Source: Acidobacteriota bacterium (GTDB lineage: Bacteria; Acidobacteriota; Terriglobia; Terriglobales; SCQP01). From it: 64,000 nucleotides of DNA. The DNA lies in contig DAIDIE010000014.1 of NCBI GenBank assembly GCA_027459505.1, forward strand, positions 62,001-126,000. Reading direction: 5' to 3'. The notes beneath the pieces were generated by a model that saw only the letters and a list, made by a program, of their open reading frames with translations, made no database searches and was not told the DNA's origin. The position numbers and the translations under genes are program-made. Positions 17,000-26,281 of this stretch are shown piece after piece (the first letter of the stretch is position 1; every line of letters begins with the position of its first letter).

Positions 17000-18994
17000 T
17001 CAGGAACCCTTCTTCTCGCTCAGGATCTCTTCTTCCTCTTTGCCCTCGCTGCTGAGCTTGAGAATCACGGAATAGTCCTCGAGCGTCGTGGTGTCGCCGC
17101 TGACCTTATCGCTGACTACCAGTTCCCGCAACAAGCGGCGCATGATCTTGCCACTCCGCGTCTTGGGCAGCGCTTCGACCAGTCGCACTTCGTCGGGCCG
17201 CGCGAAGCTGCCAATCTCGCTGGCGATCCAGTCGCGCAGCTCTTCGGAGAGTTCCGGAGAGCGCTGCCGCCCGGATTTCACCGTGGCAAACACCACCAGC
17301 GCCTGTCCCTTGAGTTCATGCGGCTTGCCCACCGCGGCGGCCTCGGCGACGGCGGGATGGCGGACCATTGCCGATTCGGCTTCCATCGTGCTGAGGCGAT
17401 GGCCGCTGACGTTGATCACGTCATCCACCCGGCCCAGCACCCAGAAGTAGCCGTCCGCGTCACGCCGCGCCGCGTCACCGGTGAAGTAAATGCCGGGGAA
17501 ACGCGACCAGTACACCTCTTTGTAGCGCGCGTCGTCGCGGTAGAGAGTGCGGAACATCGAGGGCCAGGGATGGCGGATGACCAGGTAGCCCTGCTGCCCG
17601 GGACCCACCGGCGCGCCATGGCTGTCGATGATATCCGCCTGCACGCCGGGCAGCGGCAAGGTTGCCGAACCGGGCTTGGTTGCCACCGCTCCGGGGACCG
17701 GCGCGATCATGATGCTGCCCGTCTCGGTCTGCCACCAGGTGTCGACGATGGGGCAGCGCTCGCCCCCGATGACCTTGTGGTACCAGCGCCAGGCGGCGGG
17801 GTTGATCGGCTCCCCCACCGAGCCCAGCAGCCGCAGGCTGCTCAGGTCATGCTTTTGGGGCCACTCGTCACCCGTCTTGATGAAGCTGCGAATCGCGGTG
17901 GGCGAGGTGTAAAAGACCGATACGCGGTACTTTTCAATTACGCGCCAGAAGCGGTCGGGCTGGGGAAAATCGGGTGCGCCTTCGTACATCAACGTGGTCG
18001 CGCCCATCGACAGCGGACCATAGACGATATAGGAGTGGCCCGTCACCCATCCCACGTCGGCGGTACACCAGTAGGTGTCCTCTTCATGCAGGTCAAAGAC
18101 CCACTGCATGGTCATGTGGCATTGCAGCAGGTAGCCCGCGGTGGTGTGCACCACGCCCTTGGGCTTGCCGGTGGTGCCGCTCGTGTAGAGCACGTAGAGC
18201 GGGTGCTCGCTGTCGAGCGGCTCGGCGGCGCATTGCTCGCTCTGCCCGGACACCAGTTCGTGCCACCAGAGATCGCGGGTGGCCTGCATGGCGCCAATCG
18301 CCGCGCCTTGCGCATCGCGCGCCCCGCGATGGTGCAGCACCACGCAGTGGCGTACCCCGGGACAATCCCGCAGCGCCTGGTCCATATTGCGCTTCAGCGG
18401 CACTTCGCGCCCGCGACGCACGCCGGCATCGGCGGTGATGGCCAGGTTGGCTTCCAAATCGTCAACGCGCGTTTTGATCGCCTCCGGCGAAAAGCCCCCG
18501 AAAACTACGGAATGAATGATGCCCAGGCGCGCACACGCCAACATCGCAATCGCCGCTTCGGGAACCATGGGCATGTAAATGATGGCGCGGTCTCCCTTGC
18601 CGTAGCCCAACGACTTCAAGCCATTCGCGAAGCGCGCCACTTCACGATACAGTTCCTGGAAGGTCAGGATGCGCTGCTCGCCGTTTTCGCCTTCCCAGAC
18701 GATGGCGGCCTTGTTGCGGCGCCAGCTGGCGAGGTGGCGGTCAATGCAGTTGTAGGCGACATTGGTGCGTCCGCCCACGAACCAGCGCGCAAACGGCGCT
18801 TCCCACTGCAGCACCCGCTGGAATGGCTCAAACCAATGCAGTTCCTGGCGGGCCAGTTCGCCCCAGAATTCCTCAGGTTCGCGAGCGGCGCGTTCGCAAA
18901 GCGCGTTCAAATCGTTGCGGCTGCGAATTAAAGCGTGCGCGGAAAACTCCGCGGAGGGCGCAAAACGCTCGTCGGCATGATCGGCTGCGGACAT
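17000..18994 (-). CDS. acs: acetyl-CoA synthetase (AMP-forming)
   Basis: Activates acetate to acetyl-CoA through acetyl-AMP in the cytosol. It has 664 residues from the ATG at 18994, which has AAGGGAG eight bases upstream; an extra 24 codons to 19066 lack a better ribosome site. The AMP-binding signature [16 protein letters not shown], the aromatic [11 protein letters not shown] segment, the [18 protein letters not shown] hinge, and the acetylatable Lys in [10 protein letters not shown] are all present. It is followed by a strong hairpin terminator. Confidence 0.96.
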   Translation of the reverse strand: MSAADHADERFAPSAEFSAHALIRSRNDLNALCERAAREPEEFWGELARQELHWFEPFQRVLQWEAPFARWFVGGRTNVAYNCIDRHLASWRRNKAAIVWEGENGEQRILTFQELYREVARFANGLKSLGYGKGDRAIIYMPMVPEAAIAMLACARLGIIHSVVFGGFSPEAIKTRVDDLEANLAITADAGVRRGREVPLKRNMDQALRDCPGVRHCVVLHHRGARDAQGAAIGAMQATRDLWWHELVSGQSEQCAAEPLDSEHPLYVLYTSGTTGKPKGVVHTTAGYLLQCHMTMQWVFDLHEEDTYWCTADVGWVTGHSYIVYGPLSMGATTLMYEGAPDFPQPDRFWRVIEKYRVSVFYTSPTAIRSFIKTGDEWPQKHDLSSLRLLGSVGEPINPAAWRWYHKVIGGERCPIVDTWWQTETGSIMIAPVPGAVATKPGSATLPLPGVQADIIDSHGAPVGPGQQGYLVIRHPWPSMFRTLYRDDARYKEVYWSRFPGIYFTGDAARRDADGYFWVLGRVDDVINVSGHRLSTMEAESAMVRHPAVAEAAAVGKPHELKGQALVVFATVKSGRQRSPELSEELRDWIASEIGSFARPDEVRLVEALPKTRSGKIMRRLLRELVVSDKVSGDTTTLEDYSVILKLSSEGKEEEEILSEKKGS

Positions 18995-19242
18995 AGTGCT
19001 ACTCCCTTCAAAATGAGCCATGGCGTACTGCGCGGCGCCGCTCCGTGAGCTCCGGCCGGAGATCAATGCGGATGGATGAAAAGCGGCCGTGCCGCACTGC
19101 CGGGAAAAATGATAGCGGAAACTGAAAAATATGTCGCTTCCCGGGTTGGCGGCGCGGCGGAAAAGCCGTGCGCTTGAGGGCCAAACTTCGCCATTTCACG
19201 CTGGTGTCGCGGGAGAAGACTTTAGAAAAGGCGGCGCCCGAT

Positions 19243-19545
19243 CTACATCATGCCGGGCAGCGGCAGGCCGGGCATGGCCCCCAACTCGTTGCGCAGCTCC
19301 TGCTCAACCTTCTGCCCGGCATCATTGACCGCGCCACGAATCAGGTCGGGCAGCATGTCGGGATCGTTCTTGATGACCTCGGGATCGATTTTCACCTCCA
19401 GCAGGGTCTTATCGCCCCGCATGCGCACGGTAACCATGCCGGCGCCCGCTGATCCCTCCACAACGAGGGCGGCGACCTTCTTTTGGAAGTTCTCGTAGTG
19501 CTGCCGGGCCTGCGCCATCAGGTTTTGCATTTCTCCGAAGTTCAT
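19243..19545 (-). CDS. ybaB: YbaB/EbfC nucleoid-associated protein
   Basis: Small DNA-binding dimer that covers the nucleoid; 100 residues, the usual length. It begins with a helical segment (MQNLMAQARQHYENFQKKVA), followed by the conserved core with GMVTVRMRGDK and VKIDPEVI, then a helical C-terminus. It lies 15 bp downstream of dnaX on the same strand, the standard dnaX-ybaB arrangement, but the usual third gene recR does not follow; acs does. Confidence 0.95.
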   Translation of the reverse strand: MNFGEMQNLMAQARQHYENFQKKVAALVVEGSAGAGMVTVRMRGDKTLLEVKIDPEVIKNDPDMLPDLIRGAVNDAGQKVEQELRNELGAMPGLPLPGMM

Positions 19546-19560
19546 GCCGTTGGAGCCTCC

Positions 19561-21555
19561 TCAATCGTGGTCGGTCTGATAGGGCACGGTGCGCAGCACC
19601 TGGCAGGGTATGCGTTCCTTGAAGCGCTGCAGCGTGGGATGCGAAGCGGCCCGTGCTTCCAGTTCGGCGGCCGCCAGCGGTTGGCGTTTGGGTTTGGCGG
19701 CCACCGCTTCCGCACGACGCTCAATGGAGATCTCGGGAACGTGCCCCAGAACCTGCCGGCAGGCGTCACGGAGGCTTTTCCGCACTTGATCATTATCGGC
19801 AAGACCGGCCAGCGGCGCCGATTCTCCCGCAAAAACCAGGCAAAGGTCGTTCCCCTTCCATTGCCAGACGGCTTTGTCGACGATGCTGAGCAGAGAAGAT
19901 TTTTTCTGCTGCTCCAGCAATTGCAGCACCTGCTCCGTACGGCCTTCCGGATCTTCCGGCAAAGGCGCCGCGGGAGACGGGCTCACCTCAGCGGTAAACG
20001 CGGCCACCTCGCCGGCGGCTTCCGAAAACGCGGCCGATGCCGCAGCGGCCATTTCAGAAGCAACGCTTATCGCAGCCGCTGGCTTGGAATCCACGACCAT
20101 ACTGGCGCCCGCCTGCGGCGCGAAGGAAGGTGGGGGAACCTCGCGGGCGGACTTCGTCGCAGCCGTCTCCGAGCCGCTGCTGCCAGCGCGGCTCAAAAAG
20201 CTCGCACCGGCCGGAGAAGATGCGGCTTTGGCGCCTGCGCCTGGCGCCGCCGCCTCAGACCCAGGTGAAGGCGGCGGAGCCGCCGCGACTCTCGCCGCAA
20301 ACGGCGAGGCGGGGGCGGTTGCGGGCGCCGGGGCGGGATTTGCCGCGGCGAACTTGCCTTCCACAGGCTCTTTTAGCGCCCCGGCAGGTTCACTGAAGTT
20401 TTTTTTTTGCTCGCCGGCGTCGCCGGTCGAGAGCGCTCCCAGCAGGTCTTCCACTCTGCTCAGGCGGCGGGCCTGGGTCATCTTGACCAGGCCGAGTTCC
20501 AAGTGGAAACGTTCTTCGTGTCCAAAGCGCAGATCGCCATTGGTGCGCAGCAGAATCTGCAGAAAGCGCGCCAGGTCCTCTTCGCTGAAAAGCCTCGCGA
20601 TTTCAGCAATGGCTTCACGCTGTTGGTCGGTGGTTTCCAGCAGCTTGCTGTCAGCCCCCGCCGCTTGGGCAACCAGGCAGTTGCGCACAAACCCTACCAG
20701 TTGGCGGCACAACTGCGTCGCACTCACGCCCGTGCCCAGCAGCAGATCAAGATTTTCCAGCACGGCGCGCGTATCGGAGGCGGCGATCGCCTGCAGTAGT
20801 TGCGCGATCTGGCGGTGAGAGACGCGCCCCAGCAACTGCCGCACGCCATCCGCCTTCAGCCCGTCGCCGCTGTAGGAGATGGCCTGATCCAGCAGCGACA
20901 GCGCGTCGCGCAGCGAACCCTCCCCCGCTTCCGCCAGCAATCCCAGAGCTTCCGGTTCGGCCGCAATGTTTTCTCGCTGGCAGATATCTTCCAAGCGCGC
21001 GTAAATCAGCGTGAAGGGCACGGCGCGGAACGAGAACTGCTGGCAACGTGACCGTATGGTGGCGGGCAGCGCCTCGGGTTCGGTGGTGGCCAGCACGAAC
21101 ACGGCCCAGTCGGGTGGCTCTTCCAGCGTCTTCAACAGCGCGTTAAAGGCGTCTTCCGTAAGCTGATGGGCTTCGTCGAGGATGTAGAACTTGTAACGGT
21201 CACGGGCGGGACGGTAACGCACGCTATCGCGTAGGCTGCGGATTTCGTCAATGCCGCGGTTGGAAGCGGCGTCGATTTCAATCACGTCGACCGCATTGCC
21301 ATCGCGAATTTCGGTGCAGGCGACGCACTGCCCACAGGGATCCGTGGTCGCCCCCTGGCTGGACTGGCAATTCAGGGCCTTGGCCAGGATGCGAGCGACA
21401 GTAGTCTTGCCGATGCCGCGGTGTCCGGAGAAGATGAAGCCGTGCGCCACGCGGCCGCTGGCGATGGCATTGCGCAGCGTCTGGATGACCGGACCTTGTC
21501 CAATCACGTCTTCAAACGTCTGCGGCCGGTAGCGGCGCGCGAGAACCTGACTCAT
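19561..21555 (-). CDS. dnaX: DNA polymerase III subunits gamma/tau, clamp loader
   Basis: ATPase core of the sliding-clamp loader. It has 664 residues. Walker A GHRGIGKTT is at 44-52, the zinc module Cys63/74/77/80 follows, and the DEAH box is at 127-130. Clamp-loader domain III ends near residue 370. Residues about 390-520 form an Ala/Pro/Ser-rich linker, and the tau C-terminal domain follows. The coding strand has a run of ten A at 20399-20408 (codons 383-386). Slipping by one base in either direction reaches a stop within 4-10 codons, so a short gamma form of about 388-393 residues is likely produced. The SRP RNA lies upstream and ybaB downstream. Confidence 0.96.
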   Translation of the reverse strand: MSQVLARRYRPQTFEDVIGQGPVIQTLRNAIASGRVAHGFIFSGHRGIGKTTVARILAKALNCQSSQGATTDPCGQCVACTEIRDGNAVDVIEIDAASNRGIDEIRSLRDSVRYRPARDRYKFYILDEAHQLTEDAFNALLKTLEEPPDWAVFVLATTEPEALPATIRSRCQQFSFRAVPFTLIYARLEDICQRENIAAEPEALGLLAEAGEGSLRDALSLLDQAISYSGDGLKADGVRQLLGRVSHRQIAQLLQAIAASDTRAVLENLDLLLGTGVSATQLCRQLVGFVRNCLVAQAAGADSKLLETTDQQREAIAEIARLFSEEDLARFLQILLRTNGDLRFGHEERFHLELGLVKMTQARRLSRVEDLLGALSTGDAGEQKKNFSEPAGALKEPVEGKFAAANPAPAPATAPASPFAARVAAAPPPSPGSEAAAPGAGAKAASSPAGASFLSRAGSSGSETAATKSAREVPPPSFAPQAGASMVVDSKPAAAISVASEMAAAASAAFSEAAGEVAAFTAEVSPSPAAPLPEDPEGRTEQVLQLLEQQKKSSLLSIVDKAVWQWKGNDLCLVFAGESAPLAGLADNDQVRKSLRDACRQVLGHVPEISIERRAEAVAAKPKRQPLAAAELEARAASHPTLQRFKERIPCQVLRTVPYQTDHD
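20399..20408 (-). promoter_or_regulatory. A10 slippery run in dnaX
   Basis: On the coding strand ten A follow C (codons CAA AAA AAA AAC). One extra A, or a -1 ribosomal shift, gives three Lys, Leu, Gln and a TGA. Loss of one A gives a TAA after about ten codons. The run sits just after clamp-loader domain III, where gamma ends in other bacteria. Thermus dnaX uses a similar A run for transcriptional slippage (established knowledge). Confidence 0.6.
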
Positions 21556-21601
21556 AAGCGTTTCCGGTGGGTTGACCAGGCTGCCTGGCCATAGAAAACA
21601 T

Positions 21602-21704
21602 CAGACTTCGGGAACTTCGCTGCACAGTTCCAATTCCACTACCGTTGCTTCCTTCCGGACCTGGCGGGGTTTGTGGACGGATCTTGCGCGAGACCCGAAG
21701 CCTG
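21602..21704 (-). ncRNA. ffs: signal recognition particle RNA, small bacterial type
   Basis: The minus strand carries the diagnostic domain IV sequence CAGGTCCGGAAGGAAGCA with the GGAA tetraloop and asymmetric loop. The ends pair as CAGGCTTCGGG against CCCGAAGTCTG (11 bp, one G-U), closing a hairpin of about 103 nt, the size of 4.5S RNA. It lies 47 bp upstream of dnaX, a common location. Confidence 0.93.
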
Positions 21705-21915
21705 ACCCCTTGATGTTATCAGAAGCAGCCGCCCGCGGGATGGCTCATCGACCGCGAAATGAGGGCAGTTGGACCCGGCAGCGGCGCTGCCGCGAGGGCT
21801 TCGCGATACAATCGTCACTTCACGGTAGTGCGCTGGGTGGAGTTGGCGGGGTGCTGAGTCACCCTGGCCTGCCGGACTCTACCATCAGCGCCGCCGTCGA
21901 ACGCCGAAACCTCCA

Positions 21916-22929
21916 ATGACTGCCTCACTGTCTACTCGCGCGCCCCGGGTGAAGATCTCCGCACTGGGCACTTTTGTTCCCTCCCGCGTCCTGACCAATC
22001 AGGATCTGGAACGCATGGTGGAGACTTCCGACGAGTGGATCCGCACTCGCACCGGCATCACCCAACGCCATATCGTCGAACCCGGCATGGCCACCAGCGA
22101 CATGGCTGTCAAAGCCGCCGAACGCTGTCTGCAAGAGGCTGGCGTGGACCGGCAAACGGTCGAGCTGGTCATTGTCGCCACCGTCACGCCCGACATGCTG
22201 TTTCCGGCAACCGCCTGCCTGGTGCAGGAAAAACTCGGCATTCAGAACTGCTGGGGTTTCGACGTCTCGGCCGCCTGCAGCGGCTTTCTGTTCGCGCTTG
22301 CCACGGGTGCGCAATTCGTGGCTTCAGGTACACACCGCAGGGTGCTGGTCATTGGCGCCGATACGATGTCCAGCATTATCGATTACAAGGACCGCTCCAC
22401 TTGCGTGCTGTTCGGCGACGGCGCCGGAGCGGTGCTGCTGGAAGCCGCCAATGATAACGATGGGCTGCTGGACTTCACCCATCAGATCGAAGGCGTTGGA
22501 GGCACTAGCTTGTATATGCCCGCCGGAGGCAGCCGCCGCCCCGCCAGTTGCGAGACCGTCGAGCAGCGCATGCATTACGTACACCAGGAAGGGCAAATCG
22601 TCTTCAAATACGCAGTGCGCAAGATGTACGAGATCTGCCAACTCATCCTGGAGCGCAATGGCCTCGCCGTCAAAGACCTCGACTGTTTTGTGCCGCACCA
22701 GGCCAACCGCCGGCTGATTGAAGCGGCAACCGAACGCCTGGGCCTGGATCCGGCACGCGTGCTGATCAATATCGATCAAAAGGGCAACACCACGGCGGCG
22801 ACCATCCCATTGGCGCTGCAGGACGCACGTCAGCGCGGTCTATTGAAAAAGGGCAGCCTGACCCTGATGGCCGCGGTGGGCGCCGGCTACACCTCCGGCG
22901 CCAGCCTCATGCGCTGGGCCATCGATTAG
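21916..22929 (+). CDS. fabH: 3-oxoacyl-ACP synthase III
   Basis: Starts fatty-acid synthesis by condensing acyl-CoA with malonyl-ACP. It has 337 residues. The full triad is visible: Cys121 in SAACSGF, His261 in VPHQANRR and Asn291 in GNTTAAT. The N-terminal DEWIRTRTGI motif and GDGAGAVLLE are also present. No other fab gene is adjacent. It transcribes away from the SRP RNA and dnaX and ends at a bidirectional terminator. Confidence 0.96.
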   Translation: MTASLSTRAPRVKISALGTFVPSRVLTNQDLERMVETSDEWIRTRTGITQRHIVEPGMATSDMAVKAAERCLQEAGVDRQTVELVIVATVTPDMLFPATACLVQEKLGIQNCWGFDVSAACSGFLFALATGAQFVASGTHRRVLVIGADTMSSIIDYKDRSTCVLFGDGAGAVLLEAANDNDGLLDFTHQIEGVGGTSLYMPAGGSRRPASCETVEQRMHYVHQEGQIVFKYAVRKMYEICQLILERNGLAVKDLDCFVPHQANRRLIEAATERLGLDPARVLINIDQKGNTTAATIPLALQDARQRGLLKKGSLTLMAAVGAGYTSGASLMRWAID

Positions 22930-23017
22930 TTCAATCGATTCGTTCAGAGGACGAGCGCCCCGATTACCGGTTGTAGGCTACGCCTCCGCCGTGAAGGACA
23001 GCCGGATCATCAAGTGG

Positions 23018-23051
23018 TTGGGCGGTTCGAGTCCCGAGACGAACCGCCCAA
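23018..23051. terminator. bidirectional terminator between convergent genes
   Basis: A perfect 12-bp inverted repeat, TTGGGCGGTTCG against CGAACCGCCCAA, with a 10-base loop, placed between the 3' ends of fabH (plus) and the HPF-sigma gene (minus). No strong T tract. Confidence 0.7.
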
Positions 23052-23071
23052 CGTGCACTGTTGCTAGTCTT

Positions 23072-24157
23072 TTACGCGGCGCTCTCGGTGAGCCGCTGCG
23101 CGGTCCGCTCCACCAACATGCGGCGTAACTCCGGAGGCACTTCGTTCTGCCGCGCCAACTCCTCCTGAGCACTACGCAGGGCGGAGATGACCTGCTCTGG
23201 CGAACGCCCTGATATCATCGCCAATTCGCGCGGCGTGAATCCCTCGATAGTGAACAACACCAGATCGTCGCGCTCCTGCCGCGGCAGCCGCCCCAGCGCC
23301 TTGTCCAGCAATTCCATCATTTCGTTGCTGTAAGCAATTTGCTCGGGTGTGGCCGCGCTTTCATCGACCATCAGGTCCTCCACCCGGAATTCGTCGGCCG
23401 GGCTCACGAACTCATACTGCTCGGCACGCTGCAGTTCCCGCCCATTCGCGTCACGATCCAAAGAGATGGTCTCGACCCCAGCGGTCTCGCCCGCGCTCGA
23501 TAGCTTGCGAATGGCATTCGCCGCCAGCAGGTAAAACCAGCGCTCGCGTTGCCGCGCGCTTTGCGCGGCGAGCATGCCGTGTCCATTTTCTTCCGTGAGA
23601 GCCTGCGCAATCACTTCATCGAGGACCTCGCGGCCATCAATCATGCCTGGCTCAATCTCTCCCAGGCGCTGCCGCAGACGCAGTTGGCGCTCGACGAACA
23701 GCATCAACTGATCCAGGTTCGCGGTGATATAGCGCGCCAGATTCTCTTGTCCGGCGGCGGCTGGGGCTGCTTCCGCCTGGCCTGGCGTACTCCAGTCCGG
23801 CTCCAGCGCGTAGGCGCCATTTTTCTCCTCAACCGTACTGCGTTTGTCCCAGCTCTGGCCCTTGCGCAGCTTCTCCTTGTGCTTTTTGACCTGCTTGACC
23901 AACTCGTCGGCGGCCGCCCGCAGGGCTTTTTGCGCGCTGTCGCCAGTCTCTTCAGCGGCCATTTGCCCGGTAGGCAAATTGATATCCAGCGAGCAGCACA
24001 CTCCCTCGCGCGCCGAATGCCGGACCAGCCGTCCGTGAAACTGCACTAGTTCCGGCTGAAAGGCCACCAGCAGCCTCTCCAGTTTGCCGCGTACTTGCTG
24101 GATCAGTTCCTCCAGCTCTGGAGTCTTGGGCACTTGTACGGTGAATTGAACGTTCAT
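23072..24157 (-). CDS. HPF/S30AE ribosome-hibernation domain fused to a sigma-factor-like module
   Basis: 361 residues. Residues 1 to about 105 read as an S30AE/HPF domain (ribosome hibernation factor): MNVQFTVQVPKTPELEELI, a basic strand segment, DINLPTG, and the Lys-rich helix VKQVKKHKEKLRK. After a linker rich in Ala and Glu, residues about 140-225 resemble sigma region 2, and about 275-345 resemble sigma region 4 (LPRQERDDLVLFTIEGFTPR followed by a helix-turn-helix). The ATG at 24157 has AAGGAGG six bases upstream; an in-frame TTG at 24163 overlaps that site and is rejected. A single reading frame covers both parts without interruption. It may couple ribosome state to transcription; that is inference. 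Confidence 0.8.
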   Translation of the reverse strand: MNVQFTVQVPKTPELEELIQQVRGKLERLLVAFQPELVQFHGRLVRHSAREGVCCSLDINLPTGQMAAEETGDSAQKALRAAADELVKQVKKHKEKLRKGQSWDKRSTVEEKNGAYALEPDWSTPGQAEAAPAAAGQENLARYITANLDQLMLFVERQLRLRQRLGEIEPGMIDGREVLDEVIAQALTEENGHGMLAAQSARQRERWFYLLAANAIRKLSSAGETAGVETISLDRDANGRELQRAEQYEFVSPADEFRVEDLMVDESAATPEQIAYSNEMMELLDKALGRLPRQERDDLVLFTIEGFTPRELAMISGRSPEQVISALRSAQEELARQNEVPPELRRMLVERTAQRLTESAA

Positions 24158-24394
24158 CAGCAACCTCCTTGAGCCGCCATAAGCGGTCAGGTTTCACAAT
24201 GCAGCGAACGCGTGAGCACACTCCCGCTTCTGGGCCGCACCAGTGCCTTGCGGCGCTTGGCGTCGTGAAAACCAGCTTGTTTTCGAAGCGGTTAAGCTGC
24301 GCATGGTTATTCAGTGTGGTGTTCGAACCGTGTCGCCAATCTCATCTCCTACATCGGCACGAATGCAGTGACCATCAGTCCACCAACCGGCCCC

Positions 24395-25228
24395 CTAAGA
24401 TGCATGAATGGTGATTTGACGGACCGACGCCGACGGCGTCTGCACCGAACGCGCCTGGTATCGCAGCAGCGCCTGACCCGCCGCTATCGTCCCGGTATAC
24501 GCAATTCCCGCCTTGGCCACCAGGCCGACTCCGCCGGGAACCAAGCTGACCAGTTCCCGGGCCAGAGCCCTCCAGCCAAACGCCAATCCGAGCAGCGACA
24601 CTAATTGAAATGGCTGTGAAGTCCAGCCCACCTCGTCCCCGTGCAGCGCCGCCAATTGAAATGCAAGCCGGATCTGGTTTCCGGTCAAAACCACAGTGTC
24701 GGAAGCGAACTCGCCCACCGCCCAAGCCAGGCTAATGGGGGAGGGAACCAGTTCGGGGATGGCGCTCAAGCCCGCAAAGGTGGCGTTTCGCATGGCCGTC
24801 GCCTGAATGAGGTGCACAGCGACGGCATCACGAAGAACTGGGAAGGTTCGCCCCAGGGCCAAACGGAACTGTGGATAGAGCTTGAGAAGCTCCTGGATCC
24901 CGGTCTTCGGCTCCATGGGGTTCAAGCTGACTGCGGACCCATGCTTGCCCATGTAGACTCCGGCCACCCAGGGGGTGACCAGTACCAGATCGTGCTCGTG
25001 GGAGTGCCGAGCCAGGTCTCCACCAGGCAGGTCGGAGTTGAGCATGGAAAGCGCCCGGTTGCGCTCGCGGTATTCCATGCTGTCGGGCAGCAGGAAGCGC
25101 AACAGGCTGGCGCGGTCCGCCTCCGACTCGCCGATGACCAGCATGGAAAAAGGCTGACGAGCCTGCTTCTTGATGTCGCTGGCGTTAATCTTGCGGGCTT
25201 GCTTAACTCCCTGCTTGAGCGCCCCCAT
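24395..25228 (-). CDS. DUF697-like membrane protein with degenerate P-loop region
   Basis: 277 residues. The N-terminal part has a Rossmann-like start (FSMLVIGESEADRASLLRFL) where a GTPase P-loop would sit, but the GKS/T is missing. The C-terminal half has hydrophobic helices and the segment AIPELVPSPISLAWAVGEFA, with VLTGNQIRLAFQLAA and GFGWRALARE-type motifs seen in DUF697 proteins linked to small GTPases. No signal peptide. It lies 240 bp upstream of the HPF-sigma gene on the same strand. Function unknown; a membrane stress protein is one guess. Confidence 0.7.
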   Translation of the reverse strand: MGALKQGVKQARKINASDIKKQARQPFSMLVIGESEADRASLLRFLLPDSMEYRERNRALSMLNSDLPGGDLARHSHEHDLVLVTPWVAGVYMGKHGSAVSLNPMEPKTGIQELLKLYPQFRLALGRTFPVLRDAVAVHLIQATAMRNATFAGLSAIPELVPSPISLAWAVGEFASDTVVLTGNQIRLAFQLAALHGDEVGWTSQPFQLVSLLGLAFGWRALARELVSLVPGGVGLVAKAGIAYTGTIAAGQALLRYQARSVQTPSASVRQITIHAS

Positions 25229-25362
25229 GGCTTAGTCTCCTCCTGTTTCGTTAGAGGCCACAAGAGGCGGTGGGGTAACAAGCGCTGGAGTGCTTTTTTG
25301 CAGGCATGGGAAAGGGCGGGGACGCGCTACAATTCCACTTTTGACCTCTACGTCGCAAAAAC

Positions 25363-25653
25363 ATGGAAGCGGTTCGCTACATCGTGCATGGACGCGTGCA
25401 AGGAGTGGGGTTCCGCTTCTTCGTGCAACAGCGCGCACAGGCGCTCCAGGTCCGCGGCTGGGTACGTAACCGGCATGATGGATCAGTTGAGGTGCTGGCG
25501 ATTGCGCCGCCATCCGTTCACCAGGACCTGCAGCGCGAGCTGCGCAAGGGACCGCCCGCCAGCCGGGTGGAATCTGTGCAGATTGCGCCCTTGGAAATGA
25601 GCCGCGAGGAACAAAAACGTTTCCGCGGCTTCTCGGTGGAAGCCAGCGCCTGA
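25363..25653 (+). CDS. acyP: acylphosphatase
   Basis: Small hydrolase of carboxyl-phosphate bonds such as acetyl phosphate or 1,3-bisphosphoglycerate. It has 96 residues. The signature GRVQGVGFR is at 10-18, with catalytic Arg18, and Asn36 lies in GWVRNRHDG. The fold and length are typical. Divergent from the DUF697-like gene and followed by apt after 69 bp. Confidence 0.94.
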   Translation: MEAVRYIVHGRVQGVGFRFFVQQRAQALQVRGWVRNRHDGSVEVLAIAPPSVHQDLQRELRKGPPASRVESVQIAPLEMSREEQKRFRGFSVEASA

Positions 25654-25722
25654 AATTTCTACGTGAGATGGCATTCCGTTGCTGTCCCGCGGTTTGGCAA
25701 TCGAAGTTCAAGGAGAGAGTTC

Positions 25723-26277
25723 ATGTCCGCTCAAAGTCCCCTGTTGTCTTCCGAGCGCGCCGAATTGAAGCGCCACATCCGGGAGGTTCCCGACTGGCCC
25801 AAGCCAGGCATCCTCTTTTATGACATCACCACCCTGCTGCAAAATGCTGGCGCCTTCGCGCGCCTCATTGATCTGCTGAGCGAGCGCTATGTGGGGCAGC
25901 AAATCGACGTGGTGGCCGGAATTGAGGCCCGCGGTTTCATTTTCGGACCGGCGCTTGCGTATCGACTCAATGCGGGCTTCGTTCCCATTCGCAAGCCCCG
26001 CAAGCTGCCCTCCAAAACGATCTCCATTCAGTACGCGCTGGAATACGGGCAGGACACGCTGGAAATGCATGCCGACGCCGTCCGCCCCGGCCAGCGAGTG
26101 CTGATCGTCGATGACCTCATTGCCACCGGAGGCACCGCCCTGGCGGCCGCGCAGCTCATCGAGAAAACCGGTGGCACGGTCGCCGAAATGGCATTTATCG
26201 TCGAGCTCACGTTTCTGCAGGGACGGGAGAAGATGAATCCCTACCCGGTGTTCTCGCTTTTGCAGTACGACAAATAG
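25723..26277 (+). CDS. apt: adenine phosphoribosyltransferase
   Basis: Salvages adenine to AMP using PRPP. It has 184 residues from the ATG at 25723, which has AAGGAGAG upstream; an extension to 25663 is not supported. Conserved parts are [28 protein letters not shown], and the PRPP loop [14 protein letters not shown] at 126-139. The methyltransferase gene follows after 4 bp. Confidence 0.96.
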   Translation: MSAQSPLLSSERAELKRHIREVPDWPKPGILFYDITTLLQNAGAFARLIDLLSERYVGQQIDVVAGIEARGFIFGPALAYRLNAGFVPIRKPRKLPSKTISIQYALEYGQDTLEMHADAVRPGQRVLIVDDLIATGGTALAAAQLIEKTGGTVAEMAFIVELTFLQGREKMNPYPVFSLLQYDK

Positions 26278-26281
26278 CGCT

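Noticed and set aside
17318-18931. Long plus-strand open frame (537 codons) opposite acs
   Set aside because: Antisense to a full acetyl-CoA synthetase; composition is typical of a GC-rich shadow.
20399-20408. Homopolymer sequencing error in dnaX
   Set aside because: The frame with ten A continues through a normal tau C-terminal domain, so the length is consistent with the gene; slippage is the better reading.
24268-24285. Hairpin GAAAAC/GTTTTC as terminator
   Set aside because: Six-bp stem without T tract in a gap between two minus-strand genes; too weak to call.
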